From Pseudomonadota bacterium (GTDB taxonomy: Bacteria > Pseudomonadota > Alphaproteobacteria > Dongiales > Dongiaceae), in contig JAJYUT010000006.1 in assembly GCA_021792365.1 (NCBI GenBank), forward strand, positions 1 through 64,000: a stretch of 64,000 nt of DNA. Reading direction: 5' to 3'. Below are positions 57,174-64,000 of the stretch, one piece after another. The position numbers were made by a program, and so were the translations under genes. The notes beneath the pieces were generated by a model. That model saw only the letters and a list, made by a program, of their open reading frames with translations, searched no databases and had not been told where the DNA came from. Numbering within the stretch: the stretch's first letter is position 1; each line of letters starts with the position of its first letter.

Positions 57174-58790
57174 TCAGTTCACTGATATCACCATTCCGTC
57201 CGCGCCGGGGTCAGCTCCGCCATCGATCGTGTCGCCCATGATTCGGATACCATGAACACAAGCGACGCCAAAGCTTTGAGGCGCTCGAACGACCTCATAG
57301 CCTTCGGCCTGGAGCTTGCGAGTTTCGCTACGTAAAATCCGATTCGTAACGTCAATGATGTTACTCGTGGCTGAGAAGCGCGGGGCGGCGACCGCGTCGC
57401 TCATCTTCATGTCGAAATCGATTACATTGAGGATGGACTGGAGTACGCCCATGGCGATCTGTGTCGCACCTGGTGCTCCCACCACGATGTATGGCTTGCC
57501 ACCTTTGAAAACAATACTCGGACAGATGGAGCTAAAGCGGGCTTTGCCTGGCGCAATCGAACCCGCGCGCGCGGGACGGGGATCAAAGACAGCCATGCAG
57601 CCATTGTAGATAAAACCCAGCCCTTCCGTCACAACGCCCGACGGCATGCCGAGCGAATGAGTCATGGATACGCAGTTCCCTTCGCGATCGACGATGCTGA
57701 CGTGCGTCGTGTCCTTCGACGGCAGACCAGAATTAAAGCGGGGAACGGTGGCCCTTTCACCCCGGAAGATGGCAGCAGCAAGCTCCCGGGCGTAGTCCTT
57801 GGACGCGAGCCTTTCCACGGGGACATCGACAAACTTCGGGTCGCCGATGTATCGATCTTTATCGGCCGTCGCATACTTCATCGCTTCGCACACTGTCCGA
57901 ATATATTCGGCGGAGTTGTGTGCCATCGATCTCAGGTCGAAGCTCTCGAGCACGTTGAGCATCTCGATTAGCATCAGGCCGCCCCCGGGTGGGCGGTTGG
58001 TGGACACGCCGTGGCCACGGTAGCTCGACCAGAGCGGGGGCAGAATTTCCGCTTCATAGGCCGCCAGATCATCCGCTGACACAAGTCCGCCATTGGACTT
58101 CATGTCACGGTCGATACACGCCGCAATGTCTCCCCTATAGAAGGCGTCCGCCCCATTTCGGGCGATCTCTTCGAGAGTTGCCGCCAGATCGGGATTTACG
58201 ACGAGGTCGCCGACAACCTTCGGAGTGCCGTCTTGGCGGCAATAGAGCAGCCTCGACGCCTTCGTATATTTCAGCCGCTCGTAACCTGCTACCCGGCCCA
58301 TGTCTTCTCCTTCAGACCAGAACGCATGGACGTCGGGCCGCACCGTCCACCCGGATCTCGCCCATTCGATCGCCTGGGCGACGATGTCGAACCAGGGCAG
58401 CCTTCCGTGACGTCTATGTGCAACCTCATATGCTCGAAGCGACGCTGGGACACAGATCGACTGGTAGCCGACGTCGTTGACGCGGCCCTTGAGCACGAAA
58501 CCAAAGCCATCGCGGGTCTCGCCTTCGATGAGATCCGCCCACATGTCCTCTCGCGCGGCCTTTGGCGCTGGTGCATGAAAGTCGATGTACTCGTGAACTT
58601 TCTTGGAGGGCATGAAGACACACATGCTGCCGAAGCCTGCTAATCCGCAGTTCATCGGGTCAATGACGCCCTGTACGAATGCACAGGCCACGGCAGCATC
58701 TACGGCGTTGCCGCCATTCTGAAGAATGACGGCTGCTGCTTCCGCGGCTTCCGGCTGAGGGGCCACAACCATTGCAGCTGATATCGTCAT
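57174..58790 (-). CDS. ggt: gamma-glutamyltransferase / glutathione hydrolase
   Basis: A 538-residue Ntn-hydrolase. The large-subunit region has GGNAVDAAVACAFVQGVIDP and NCGLAGFGSMCVF. The small subunit should begin at catalytic T361 (KDTTHVSIVDREGN), with GGGLMLIEMLN before it and GAPGATQIAMGVLQ later. No signal peptide is evident, so it may act in the cytoplasm, unlike the periplasmic E. coli enzyme. The ATG overlaps the stop of a peptide-ABC ATPase fragment (ATGA), so it once formed the end of a peptide-import operon. It cleaves gamma-glutamyl bonds; the physiological substrate is unknown. Confidence 0.92.
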   Translation of the reverse strand: MTISAAMVVAPQPEAAEAAAVILQNGGNAVDAAVACAFVQGVIDPMNCGLAGFGSMCVFMPSKKVHEYIDFHAPAPKAAREDMWADLIEGETRDGFGFVLKGRVNDVGYQSICVPASLRAYEVAHRRHGRLPWFDIVAQAIEWARSGWTVRPDVHAFWSEGEDMGRVAGYERLKYTKASRLLYCRQDGTPKVVGDLVVNPDLAATLEEIARNGADAFYRGDIAACIDRDMKSNGGLVSADDLAAYEAEILPPLWSSYRGHGVSTNRPPGGGLMLIEMLNVLESFDLRSMAHNSAEYIRTVCEAMKYATADKDRYIGDPKFVDVPVERLASKDYARELAAAIFRGERATVPRFNSGLPSKDTTHVSIVDREGNCVSMTHSLGMPSGVVTEGLGFIYNGCMAVFDPRPARAGSIAPGKARFSSICPSIVFKGGKPYIVVGAPGATQIAMGVLQSILNVIDFDMKMSDAVAAPRFSATSNIIDVTNRILRSETRKLQAEGYEVVRAPQSFGVACVHGIRIMGDTIDGGADPGADGMVISVN

Positions 58791-59030
58791 TCCTCATTCT
58801 CCCGAATCCAGTCCCCATTGGTCGCGTTGGCGTGCAGGTGACACTCCACGAAGTCTTCAGCCGTGCCGATCGGTAACGGGTCGCGTTGCCGGCAAATAGC
58901 CATTGATTTCACGCACCTCGGATTGAAGGCGCAGCCCGCAGGAACGTCCAACGGACTCGGGAAAGCGCTGCCTAGCTCGGGCTCGGGGACACCCAGGTCC
59001 GGATCCGGCGTTAACACTGATGCAAGCACG
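58787..59030 (-). pseudogene. peptide-ABC ATPase, C-terminal fragment
   Basis: The minus strand encodes LASVLTPDPDLGVPEPELG, then FPSPLDVPAGCAFNPRCVKS and IGTAEDFVECHLH, the Cys-containing C-terminal domain of OppF/DppF ATPases. All nucleotide-binding motifs are missing: homology ends at about 59030, where the plus-strand permease fragment begins. The gene overlaps ggt by ATGA, so it was the preceding gene in an intact peptide operon. Without an N-terminus it cannot work as an ATPase. Confidence 0.75.
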
Positions 59031-59307
59031 GGTGCGAGCGTGGCAACTCGTCGTGCTTCCGCAAGCGTTCCGGATTGCATTCCCAGCCATCGGCAGCACG
59101 CTGGTAGGGATGCTGAAGGCGACGAGCATTCTTTCCATCCTGACGGTGCCGGAACTGATGCGCACAACAGTCCGGATCAGCGATTACACGGCGAAGCCGC
59201 TGGTGTTCTATTCGGTCTCGGCCGTCATCTACACGATGTTGTGTGCGGCCTTGGCTTTGTCGCTGAGCAGGATTGAGCGGAGATTTCTTGAGAAAAGCCG
59301 CGCCTGA
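59020..59307 (+). pseudogene. amino-acid ABC permease, N-terminally truncated
   Basis: The plus strand encodes RVRAWQLVVLPQAFRIAFPA, then GSTLVGMLKATSILSILTVPEL, the second half of a HisM/HisQ-type permease starting inside the EAA loop. The first half (helices 1-3) is missing, cut at about 59020-59030 in the same place where the minus-strand ATPase fragment ends. ATG 59020 could start a 95-residue product, but it would lack the pore. The stop overlaps the start of the next, intact permease (TGATG). Confidence 0.75.
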
Positions 59308-59972
59308 TGTGGGACACATCCTTGATGCTACGTGCGCTGCCCGACTTGGCATCAGGGCTCCTGACAACGCTGGCGATTACGCTGGCGGCGTTCGTCCTGG
59401 CGACCGGACTGGGTCTCGTACTCGCCGCTTGCTCCCGCTCCACCGTGAGCGCGCTTCGCCGTGGGGCGGCTGGCTTTTCAATTTTCGCCCGGTCGGTTCC
59501 AGAACTGATCGCGATCTTCTGGGTTTATTACTGCTTTCCCGTGCTTTTCGATCTACGGATATCCGGCGTGGTTGGCGGAACGTTGGCTCTCGGCCTCATT
59601 GGAGCAGGCTATATGAGCGAAATCATACGAGCGGGCATTGCCGCCGTTCCGGATGGTCAGTGGCAGGCGGCACGTGCGCTGGCGCTGCCGCGCTTCATTC
59701 TGTGGCGTGACATCGTTCTGCCCCAAGCGACGCGTAAGATGCTGCCTGCCATTCTCAATCAATTTACCGATGTCCTGAAGAACTCCACGCTGCTGGCTGG
59801 CGTCGGTGTTGCCGAGATTGCTTATGCAGCGTATCTCGCCGGTTCTGAAAGCTATCGCTATCTCGAACCGCTAACCGGGGTCGCGCTTCTGTTCTTCATC
59901 GTGATTTTTCCGCTGAGCATGATCGCCCGGCGGCTCTCCCCGCGCGACAGCATCGTCACCAATAGCCTTTGA
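59307..59972 (+). CDS. amino-acid ABC transporter permease (HisM/HisQ family)
   Basis: A 221-residue permease of the polar amino acid class. It begins MWDTSLMLRALPDLASGLLT with the usual GLLTTL motif before TM1. SVPELIAIFWVYY matches the RGTPLL region, and the EAA loop reads ARALALPRFILWRDIVLPQATR. It is intact and overlaps the truncated partner gene upstream. Alone it lacks an intact second permease, an ATPase and a binding protein in this window. Confidence 0.88.
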   Translation: MWDTSLMLRALPDLASGLLTTLAITLAAFVLATGLGLVLAACSRSTVSALRRGAAGFSIFARSVPELIAIFWVYYCFPVLFDLRISGVVGGTLALGLIGAGYMSEIIRAGIAAVPDGQWQAARALALPRFILWRDIVLPQATRKMLPAILNQFTDVLKNSTLLAGVGVAEIAYAAYLAGSESYRYLEPLTGVALLFFIVIFPLSMIARRLSPRDSIVTNSL

Positions 59973-59979
59973 GGATTCC

Positions 59980-61071
59980 ATGCACACGCAACGCACCTAC
60001 GTTCCATTCCAATCGATATGGAAGATGGGCATCGATCACCCATACTCACTGTGGGTCGCCGACGGTGCCGTCGCGTGGTCTTGCGGTCAATGCCCAATCG
60101 ATTCCAATGGCGCGATTATCGCCCCCTGGGATCTCGTCGCGCAGAGGCGTTTCGTTGCCGGATTGATCAAGAGAACATTGGAGACAGGGGCGATTGCGCC
60201 AACACATGTCTGCAAGCTCATCGTCTACTATGTGCCGGAGGCGGATGCGAATGCGTCAGGCATGATTGATGAAATGAGAAGTCAGTTCGGCTCCAACGTT
60301 GTAGTCGTGCCTGTTGCGGTTCCGCACTTCTATTATGAAGGCATGTTGATTGAGGTGGATGTGTTTGCATCAACCAATCGACCGCGCTACTGGACCGCCG
60401 AGGACGAGCACGGACGCGTTTGGGTCCAGTTCGTCGATAGCGGGGAGCTGATCCATGCCAAAGTCACGTGCGATGCGCTGGGCGGTGGATGGGAGACGGT
60501 CAGAGCCTGGCTCGAAAAGGGGATGCAACTGAGCGGTCTATCCCGCGAACACTGGCTCGCAGACTACTGGTTCGTTAGCTCTGACGAGGCTTCCGGACTC
60601 TTGCACGGAGCCGCAAAGGACGGTTTTTGTAGCGATCCTGGCGCCGCCGCTTTGTGCGATTGGGGTGACGAGACGAGGGTGGTCGCAGATATCATATTCG
60701 TGCCCGGCGGCGGCGCGGTGGCAGACCTCGTCTTAGAAAGCGAAGGGTTACGATTTCGTCGCCGCGGCCGATTCTTCCACATATCTGCGCGCCGGGCCGA
60801 ACCGACTTCGTTGATTCAACAAACAGCAGGCAACATGGGAGCGGTGCGACGGGCGTTGCGCGCGGAAGGACTTGGGTTCGACAACGTTTCCAAAGCGACG
60901 ACGCTTTATGCTGGCGGCAGTAAGCCCGCCGAGCTGCATGACAACATGAGTGTACGCAACAGCCATTACGAGCAGCCGGGGCCGGCGTCCACAGGCCTTC
61001 CGGTATTGCGCTTTCCATTTTCCAGCAGCTTGATCACCGTGGACGTGATCGGCACTGTTCCAATGTCTTGA
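59980..61071 (+). CDS. tandem RidA/YjgF-like protein
   Basis: A 363-residue protein with two RidA-like folds. The first (about residues 1-130) has LWVADGAVAWSCGQCPIDSNG, a loading Q-C-P-ID pattern, and the strand YEGMLIEVDVFAS. The second (about residues 240-360) has VAWSCGQCP-like spacing replaced by RGRFFHISARRAEPTSLIQQ and ends FSSSLITVDVIG. RidA proteins deaminate reactive enamine/imine intermediates; the Arg that stabilises substrate in RidA is not obvious in domain 1, so it may belong to a non-deaminase subgroup. The gene starts 7 bp after an amino-acid permease, so it is probably tied to amino-acid catabolism. Confidence 0.75.
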   Translation: MHTQRTYVPFQSIWKMGIDHPYSLWVADGAVAWSCGQCPIDSNGAIIAPWDLVAQRRFVAGLIKRTLETGAIAPTHVCKLIVYYVPEADANASGMIDEMRSQFGSNVVVVPVAVPHFYYEGMLIEVDVFASTNRPRYWTAEDEHGRVWVQFVDSGELIHAKVTCDALGGGWETVRAWLEKGMQLSGLSREHWLADYWFVSSDEASGLLHGAAKDGFCSDPGAAALCDWGDETRVVADIIFVPGGGAVADLVLESEGLRFRRRGRFFHISARRAEPTSLIQQTAGNMGAVRRALRAEGLGFDNVSKATTLYAGGSKPAELHDNMSVRNSHYEQPGPASTGLPVLRFPFSSSLITVDVIGTVPMS

Positions 61072-61114
61072 TATAATCGACTTGTTGGCAACGCTCGCGC
61101 GGCCGCGGCCAATG

Positions 61115-61183
61115 AGAATTGCCTGCCACGAGGAGCTGCTGTCGCGCCCATTCCTGCCGCGACACGATCGGAGGTGTCTTCAT
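61115..61183 (-). pseudogene. DUF899 protein, N-terminal remnant
   Basis: From ATG 61183 the minus strand reads MKTPPIVSRQEWARQQLLVA, which looks like the N-terminus of DUF899 (thioredoxin-like) proteins, and then loses resemblance. Short, low-confidence debris. Confidence 0.35.
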
Positions 61184-61237
61184 TTCGGGGTGTCCTTTGC
61201 GTTGTTGATGTTTCTTCCAGTCCGGCCGCCCAAGCCA

Positions 61238-61546
61238 TCATGCGTAGGACCGGGCCCGTGGATTCCGCTTTCGCCGGCTGGCGATGAGCTTCTGCCAAGG
61301 CGGCAAATGGAAGGCGCTCATCAGCCAGTACATCGTGGTCATGCCGCTCAACGGCGACGCATGTTCCGCGGTCAAGCAGAGGATGTCCGGCCGGCTATCG
61401 GCAGGAACGGCCGTCAGCATCGCCATGGCTGCGAAGATCGGCGCCGCAGCGAGATACAGCCAGTCGGCGGCACCCCGGGCGGTTGCATGTCCACCGTCGG
61501 AACCGATTGCGCCGCCAGCGCACTCCCTCAGATGAACCGCGCTCAC
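61238..61546 (-). CDS. small two-helix membrane protein
   Basis: A 102-residue hypothetical protein with start GTG 61546 and a strong AGGAGG 8 bp upstream. It has hydrophobic segments ADWLYLAAAPIFAAMAMLTAV and TTMYWLMSAFHLPPWQKLIA. The HASPLSGMTTMYWLMSAFH block resembles small membrane proteins found beside DUF899 genes in related bacteria. Function unknown. It lies between two DUF899 remnants, which supports the same family context. Confidence 0.5.
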   Translation of the reverse strand: MSAVHLRECAGGAIGSDGGHATARGAADWLYLAAAPIFAAMAMLTAVPADSRPDILCLTAEHASPLSGMTTMYWLMSAFHLPPWQKLIASRRKRNPRARSYA

Positions 61547-61569
61547 GTCATTCCTCCTGCGGCAGGGCG

Positions 61570-61905
61570 TCAGTGGCAGCAGACTTTCGTGAAGGTGTCG
61601 AACAGCCCTTCGACCGAAACGGCCGACCGCGCTGCCCTCGCAACCGGCGTCGGCTCATGCCAGTCGTGGTGGCGCACCCATTCCATCTTGTACTCGACGT
61701 CTCTCTCGTTGCGGCCCTTGGGCATGAGGTCGAGCATGTTGTAGGTGCCCATCATCACCTCCACACCGCGTCCAATGGTCGAGTAGGTGTGGAAACCTCG
61801 TTCGCATCGTTCGTGATGAAAGCGCTGATGCCCGGCCACTCCAGGTTCTGTGGTCCGAGGCTGACCGGGGCGAAGCTCATGTTCTGCAACAGAGGGCTCA
61901 TTTGA
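61570..61905 (-). pseudogene. DUF899 protein, frameshifted C-terminal part
   Basis: The minus strand first reads MSPLLQNMSFAPVSLGPQNL, then WPGISAFITNDANEV. One base is missing near 61790 and the next frame continues FHTYSTIGRGVEVMMGTYNM and PKGRNERDVEYKMEWVRHHD to 61570. The order is that of the C-terminal half of DUF899 proteins. The N-terminal half is missing here. Inactive. Confidence 0.65.
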
Positions 61906-62112
61906 CTTGCCAGTCATGCGGCAAGTCCGACAGAAGTTACCTGCTCCAGCCGCAGACGGAAAGAAATTCGAACGATGCCCTTACTCGGATGATGTCCACG
62001 AAGGGCATCCGGGAAACGCCCAACCAGTCTAGCGTGACGGCCAAAACGCGGCCCTTCAGCGCTCGCCTACCTCCACCGTGTTTCAGCCGGCCGGAACGGA
62101 CAGGCGCCGGCA

Positions 62113-62676
62113 TCAATCCTCCGGATAGGCACGCGGCGGCCGCCCCAGCACCTTCCATAGCACCGGCTCGAACTCGGCCAAAGCAAGCGTATCGTAATCC
62201 GGATCAAAGGACGCCTGATCCCAGCGCTCGCAGAAATTCAGCGCTGCGTCGTAAAAAGGCGAGCCACGCAAGCGATCCCGACGATTGGGATTCTGGCCCA
62301 AGTGGTGGACATAATAGTGCTCCTGAATGATCGGATGGTTTCTCACCGACCACACGATCTCATCCGAGACATAGGGCCGCAAGATCGCGGCGGCAAACTC
62401 GCCGTGAGAGTGAGCAGCCAGACTATCGCCGATATCGTGCAGCAGGGCGGCGACAACCCACTCGTCGCTGGCCCCGTCGCGCAAGGCGCGTGTGGCCGTC
62501 TGCAGGGTATGCTGAAGCCGATCGATCTTGTAGCCCGTGAATGAGTTCGCTTGCTGCCGCAGCAGGTCGATGATGCGCGCCGGCTGGTCGGCGACAAACT
62601 CCTTGTCGCGTTCCTGGAGGAAAAAATAGTCCTCTGCCGTTCCGGCCATCATCTCGGTAAAGGAAACGGTCTTCAT
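62113..62676 (-). CDS. HD-domain protein, PhnZ/TmpB-like diiron oxygenase candidate
   Basis: A 187-residue HD-fold protein. Metal positions: H56 (DRLQHTLQTA), H80-D81 (AALLHDIGD), H89/H91 (LAAHSHGEF), H114 (VRNHPIIQEH), and a C-terminal Asp in FCERWDQASFDPDYD. This set and length resemble the HD-type mixed-valent diiron oxygenases PhnZ/TmpB, which cleave bonds of an alpha-hydroxylated phosphonate, rather than nucleotide phosphohydrolases. The ATG overlaps the stop of the Rieske gene (ATGA), so they are made together. A two-step route, hydroxylation by the Rieske enzyme then cleavage by this protein, is my inference. Confidence 0.75.
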   Translation of the reverse strand: MKTVSFTEMMAGTAEDYFFLQERDKEFVADQPARIIDLLRQQANSFTGYKIDRLQHTLQTATRALRDGASDEWVVAALLHDIGDSLAAHSHGEFAAAILRPYVSDEIVWSVRNHPIIQEHYYVHHLGQNPNRRDRLRGSPFYDAALNFCERWDQASFDPDYDTLALAEFEPVLWKVLGRPPRAYPED

Positions 62677-63842
62677 GACTGACCCATCCTTTCGGGCATG
62701 TCGATCGTGTGACGAACCACCCAGTTCGCGAACATGCTGACGACCGGCTCCAGGTGGGAATAGCGGCCAGGCGTGAATTGGCCTGATTCCATCCCCTGCT
62801 GCTGCAGTTCGAGGACCGCAACGTCTTCGCCCATGGAAACTGCCCATCTGGTTTCGTAGGCGGCGAACTTCTCCACAAAGTCCGGCCGCGCAACCGTCGA
62901 CCGCGGAAAGCACATATTCATCGCGACTTGAGTGCGCGACGGCCCAAGCGGATAGATCTCGAAGAACCACATGCAGTCGATGGTGCTGGCGAAGGCGAAG
63001 GTCGGATAGAACAGGAAATACCGTGTTCCCAGGGCCGCCTTGCCAACCAAGCCCTCGATCGGCGGCAAGGCGAGATGCTGCTCGCCCGACAACAGCGCAC
63101 TGGTCCCCTTGTGCGGATTGAAGACCGTGGCGAAATCGCTGTTAACTCGTTCAACTGGCTCGGGCGCCGTATAGGTTCCCGCAATCGACTTCGAATGCAC
63201 CGCCCTGACGTGGTAGTCCTCCATGAAGACGTCAAGAAACAGCTTCCAGTTGCAGGCGACGGTGAAGGTCTTACGCTTGGCGCAGACCATGTCGTCGAAA
63301 TTGTGCGAGGCGACCAAGCCGTCCATGTCGCCCATGGTCACTTCCAGAGAGGGACCGCCGCGCTCCAGGCGGGTGAAAATAAAACCCCGCCAGATTGTTA
63401 CTTCGCGGCTCTGCAGGCCGAATTCTGCCTTTGTGAAACCGTCGGTCAGTTCCATCGTCGGCGCGCCACGCAGGCTGCCATCCAGGTTGTACGACCAGCT
63501 GTGAAAGGGGCAGAGGATCAGCTTTACGGAGCCTTCGCCCTTGAGCAGCGGCGTGCCGCGATGCCGGCAGATATTGTCCAGCACGCCGATCTGCCCGTCC
63601 CGGCGACGCAGCACGACGAGCTTTCTTCCGCAGAGCTCGAATGCACGGTAGTCACCAGGCTCGGGGAGCATGTCCGTCCGCCCGACGCAGATCCAGCCAC
63701 GCAGGAAGATCTGCTCGATCTCGCGCTGATGGAACTCGGCGCTGGTGTAGCACCAGGACGGCAACGACTCGGCTTGTTGGGACGGCAGCATGACGCTGCG
63801 GTAGTGTTGCGGATCAAGAATTGAGGTCGCTCTTTGGCTCAT
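62673..63842 (-). CDS. Rieske-type oxygenase alpha subunit
   Basis: A 389-residue ring-hydroxylating-type oxygenase. The Rieske cluster ligands are C92 and H94 (CRHRG) and C111 and H114 (CPFHSWSY). The mononuclear iron site is in MEDYHVRAVH (H211, H216, with E208/D209 as bridge). The length and the YTSAEFHQREIEQIFLRGW start fit the branch that includes glycine betaine and carnitine oxygenases as well as aromatic-ring enzymes. No reductase or ferredoxin gene is visible nearby. Overlap with the HD gene indicates a shared pathway. Confidence 0.88.
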   Translation of the reverse strand: MSQRATSILDPQHYRSVMLPSQQAESLPSWCYTSAEFHQREIEQIFLRGWICVGRTDMLPEPGDYRAFELCGRKLVVLRRRDGQIGVLDNICRHRGTPLLKGEGSVKLILCPFHSWSYNLDGSLRGAPTMELTDGFTKAEFGLQSREVTIWRGFIFTRLERGGPSLEVTMGDMDGLVASHNFDDMVCAKRKTFTVACNWKLFLDVFMEDYHVRAVHSKSIAGTYTAPEPVERVNSDFATVFNPHKGTSALLSGEQHLALPPIEGLVGKAALGTRYFLFYPTFAFASTIDCMWFFEIYPLGPSRTQVAMNMCFPRSTVARPDFVEKFAAYETRWAVSMGEDVAVLELQQQGMESGQFTPGRYSHLEPVVSMFANWVVRHTIDMPERMGQS

Positions 63843-63896
63843 GCTGCCTCTCCATAGGACAATGGGCGCCCGCTGCAGGCCTGTCGTTGCCTATCG

Positions 63897-64000
63897 TCAA
63901 GTAGCGAAGATATGGGTATCGGCGGAATGCCATCGGGCATAAGCGTCCACGCCCGAGTTCAACGGGACATCCTGCGACTTGCCGGTAATTTCGCGGATCG
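63897..64000 (-). CDS. C-terminal end of an unidentified protein (edge)
   Basis: The minus strand is open from the right edge and ends IREITGKSQDVPLNSGVDAY, then RWHSADTHIFAT, stop at 63897-63899. The pattern REITG...GVDA is faintly like the C-terminus of M20 deacylases (ArgE/DapE type). It would be the gene before the Rieske oxygenase, 54 bp away and on the same strand. Identification is uncertain. Confidence 0.35.
   Translation of the reverse strand, partial: IREITGKSQDVPLNSGVDAYARWHSADTHIFAT

Overview
The window is GC-rich, densely coded DNA of an alphaproteobacterium, most likely Hyphomicrobiales (Rhizobiales). The evidence is the set of catabolic ABC and TRAP importers, a 3-dehydroshikimate/protocatechuate branch with a short PcaB, a fused FAD-oxidoreductase/GcvT protein, a non-pyrrolysine MttB-family protein, and IS5/IS427 and IS630 remnants. 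I see no rRNA, tRNA or CRISPR. The region looks accessory: transport and catabolic islands separated by dead genes and insertion-sequence debris.

Layout. 1-2037: a truncated hisD-like gene fused to a 5'-truncated IS5-family element, then a frameshifted small tyrosine recombinase. 2038-9020 (minus): a seven-gene operon of PotABCD-type importer, CE4/HpPgdA-like amidohydrolase, DUF1989 protein and M20 N-carbamoyl/ureido hydrolase, with a divergent TetR gene (9236) and a 32-bp palindrome between them. 10116-10840: GST and metZ remnants. 11070-19934 (plus): an orphan family-5 solute-binding protein, a 1712-residue hybrid histidine kinase with four GAF domains, an HPt protein, and a protein joining a receiver domain to a 10-helix EamA transporter. 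20059: a second dead copy of the same recombinase. 20645-31649: a quinate/shikimate to protocatechuate to beta-ketoadipate cluster (quiC, tetR, aroE, TRAP importer, aroQ, pcaDCHGB) with three matching operator/promoter elements. 32659-40631 (minus): two giant uncharacterised proteins sharing an apparently identical 2,970-bp core but with different ends, with a 143-residue gene between them. 41060-44464: remnants of a DNA methylase, an IS630 transposase and an alcohol dehydrogenase around an intact amino-acid permease. 44767-56865: TetR, FAD/GcvT oxidoreductase, MttB-family methyltransferase, S15-type hydrolase and a complete dipeptide-type ABC importer. 57174-61071: gamma-glutamyltransferase with a truncated peptide-ABC ATPase, joined at a rearrangement point to a truncated and an intact amino-acid ABC permease and a tandem RidA-like protein. 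61115-64000: DUF899 debris, then an HD-domain/Rieske oxygenase pair.

The two strongest candidates for undescribed biology are (i) the SBP, hybrid kinase, HPt and REC-EamA set, which reads as a phosphorelay ending in a membrane transporter instead of a transcription factor, and (ii) the tandem giant proteins whose 990-residue cores are kept identical while the ten-residue heads and about 250-residue tails differ.
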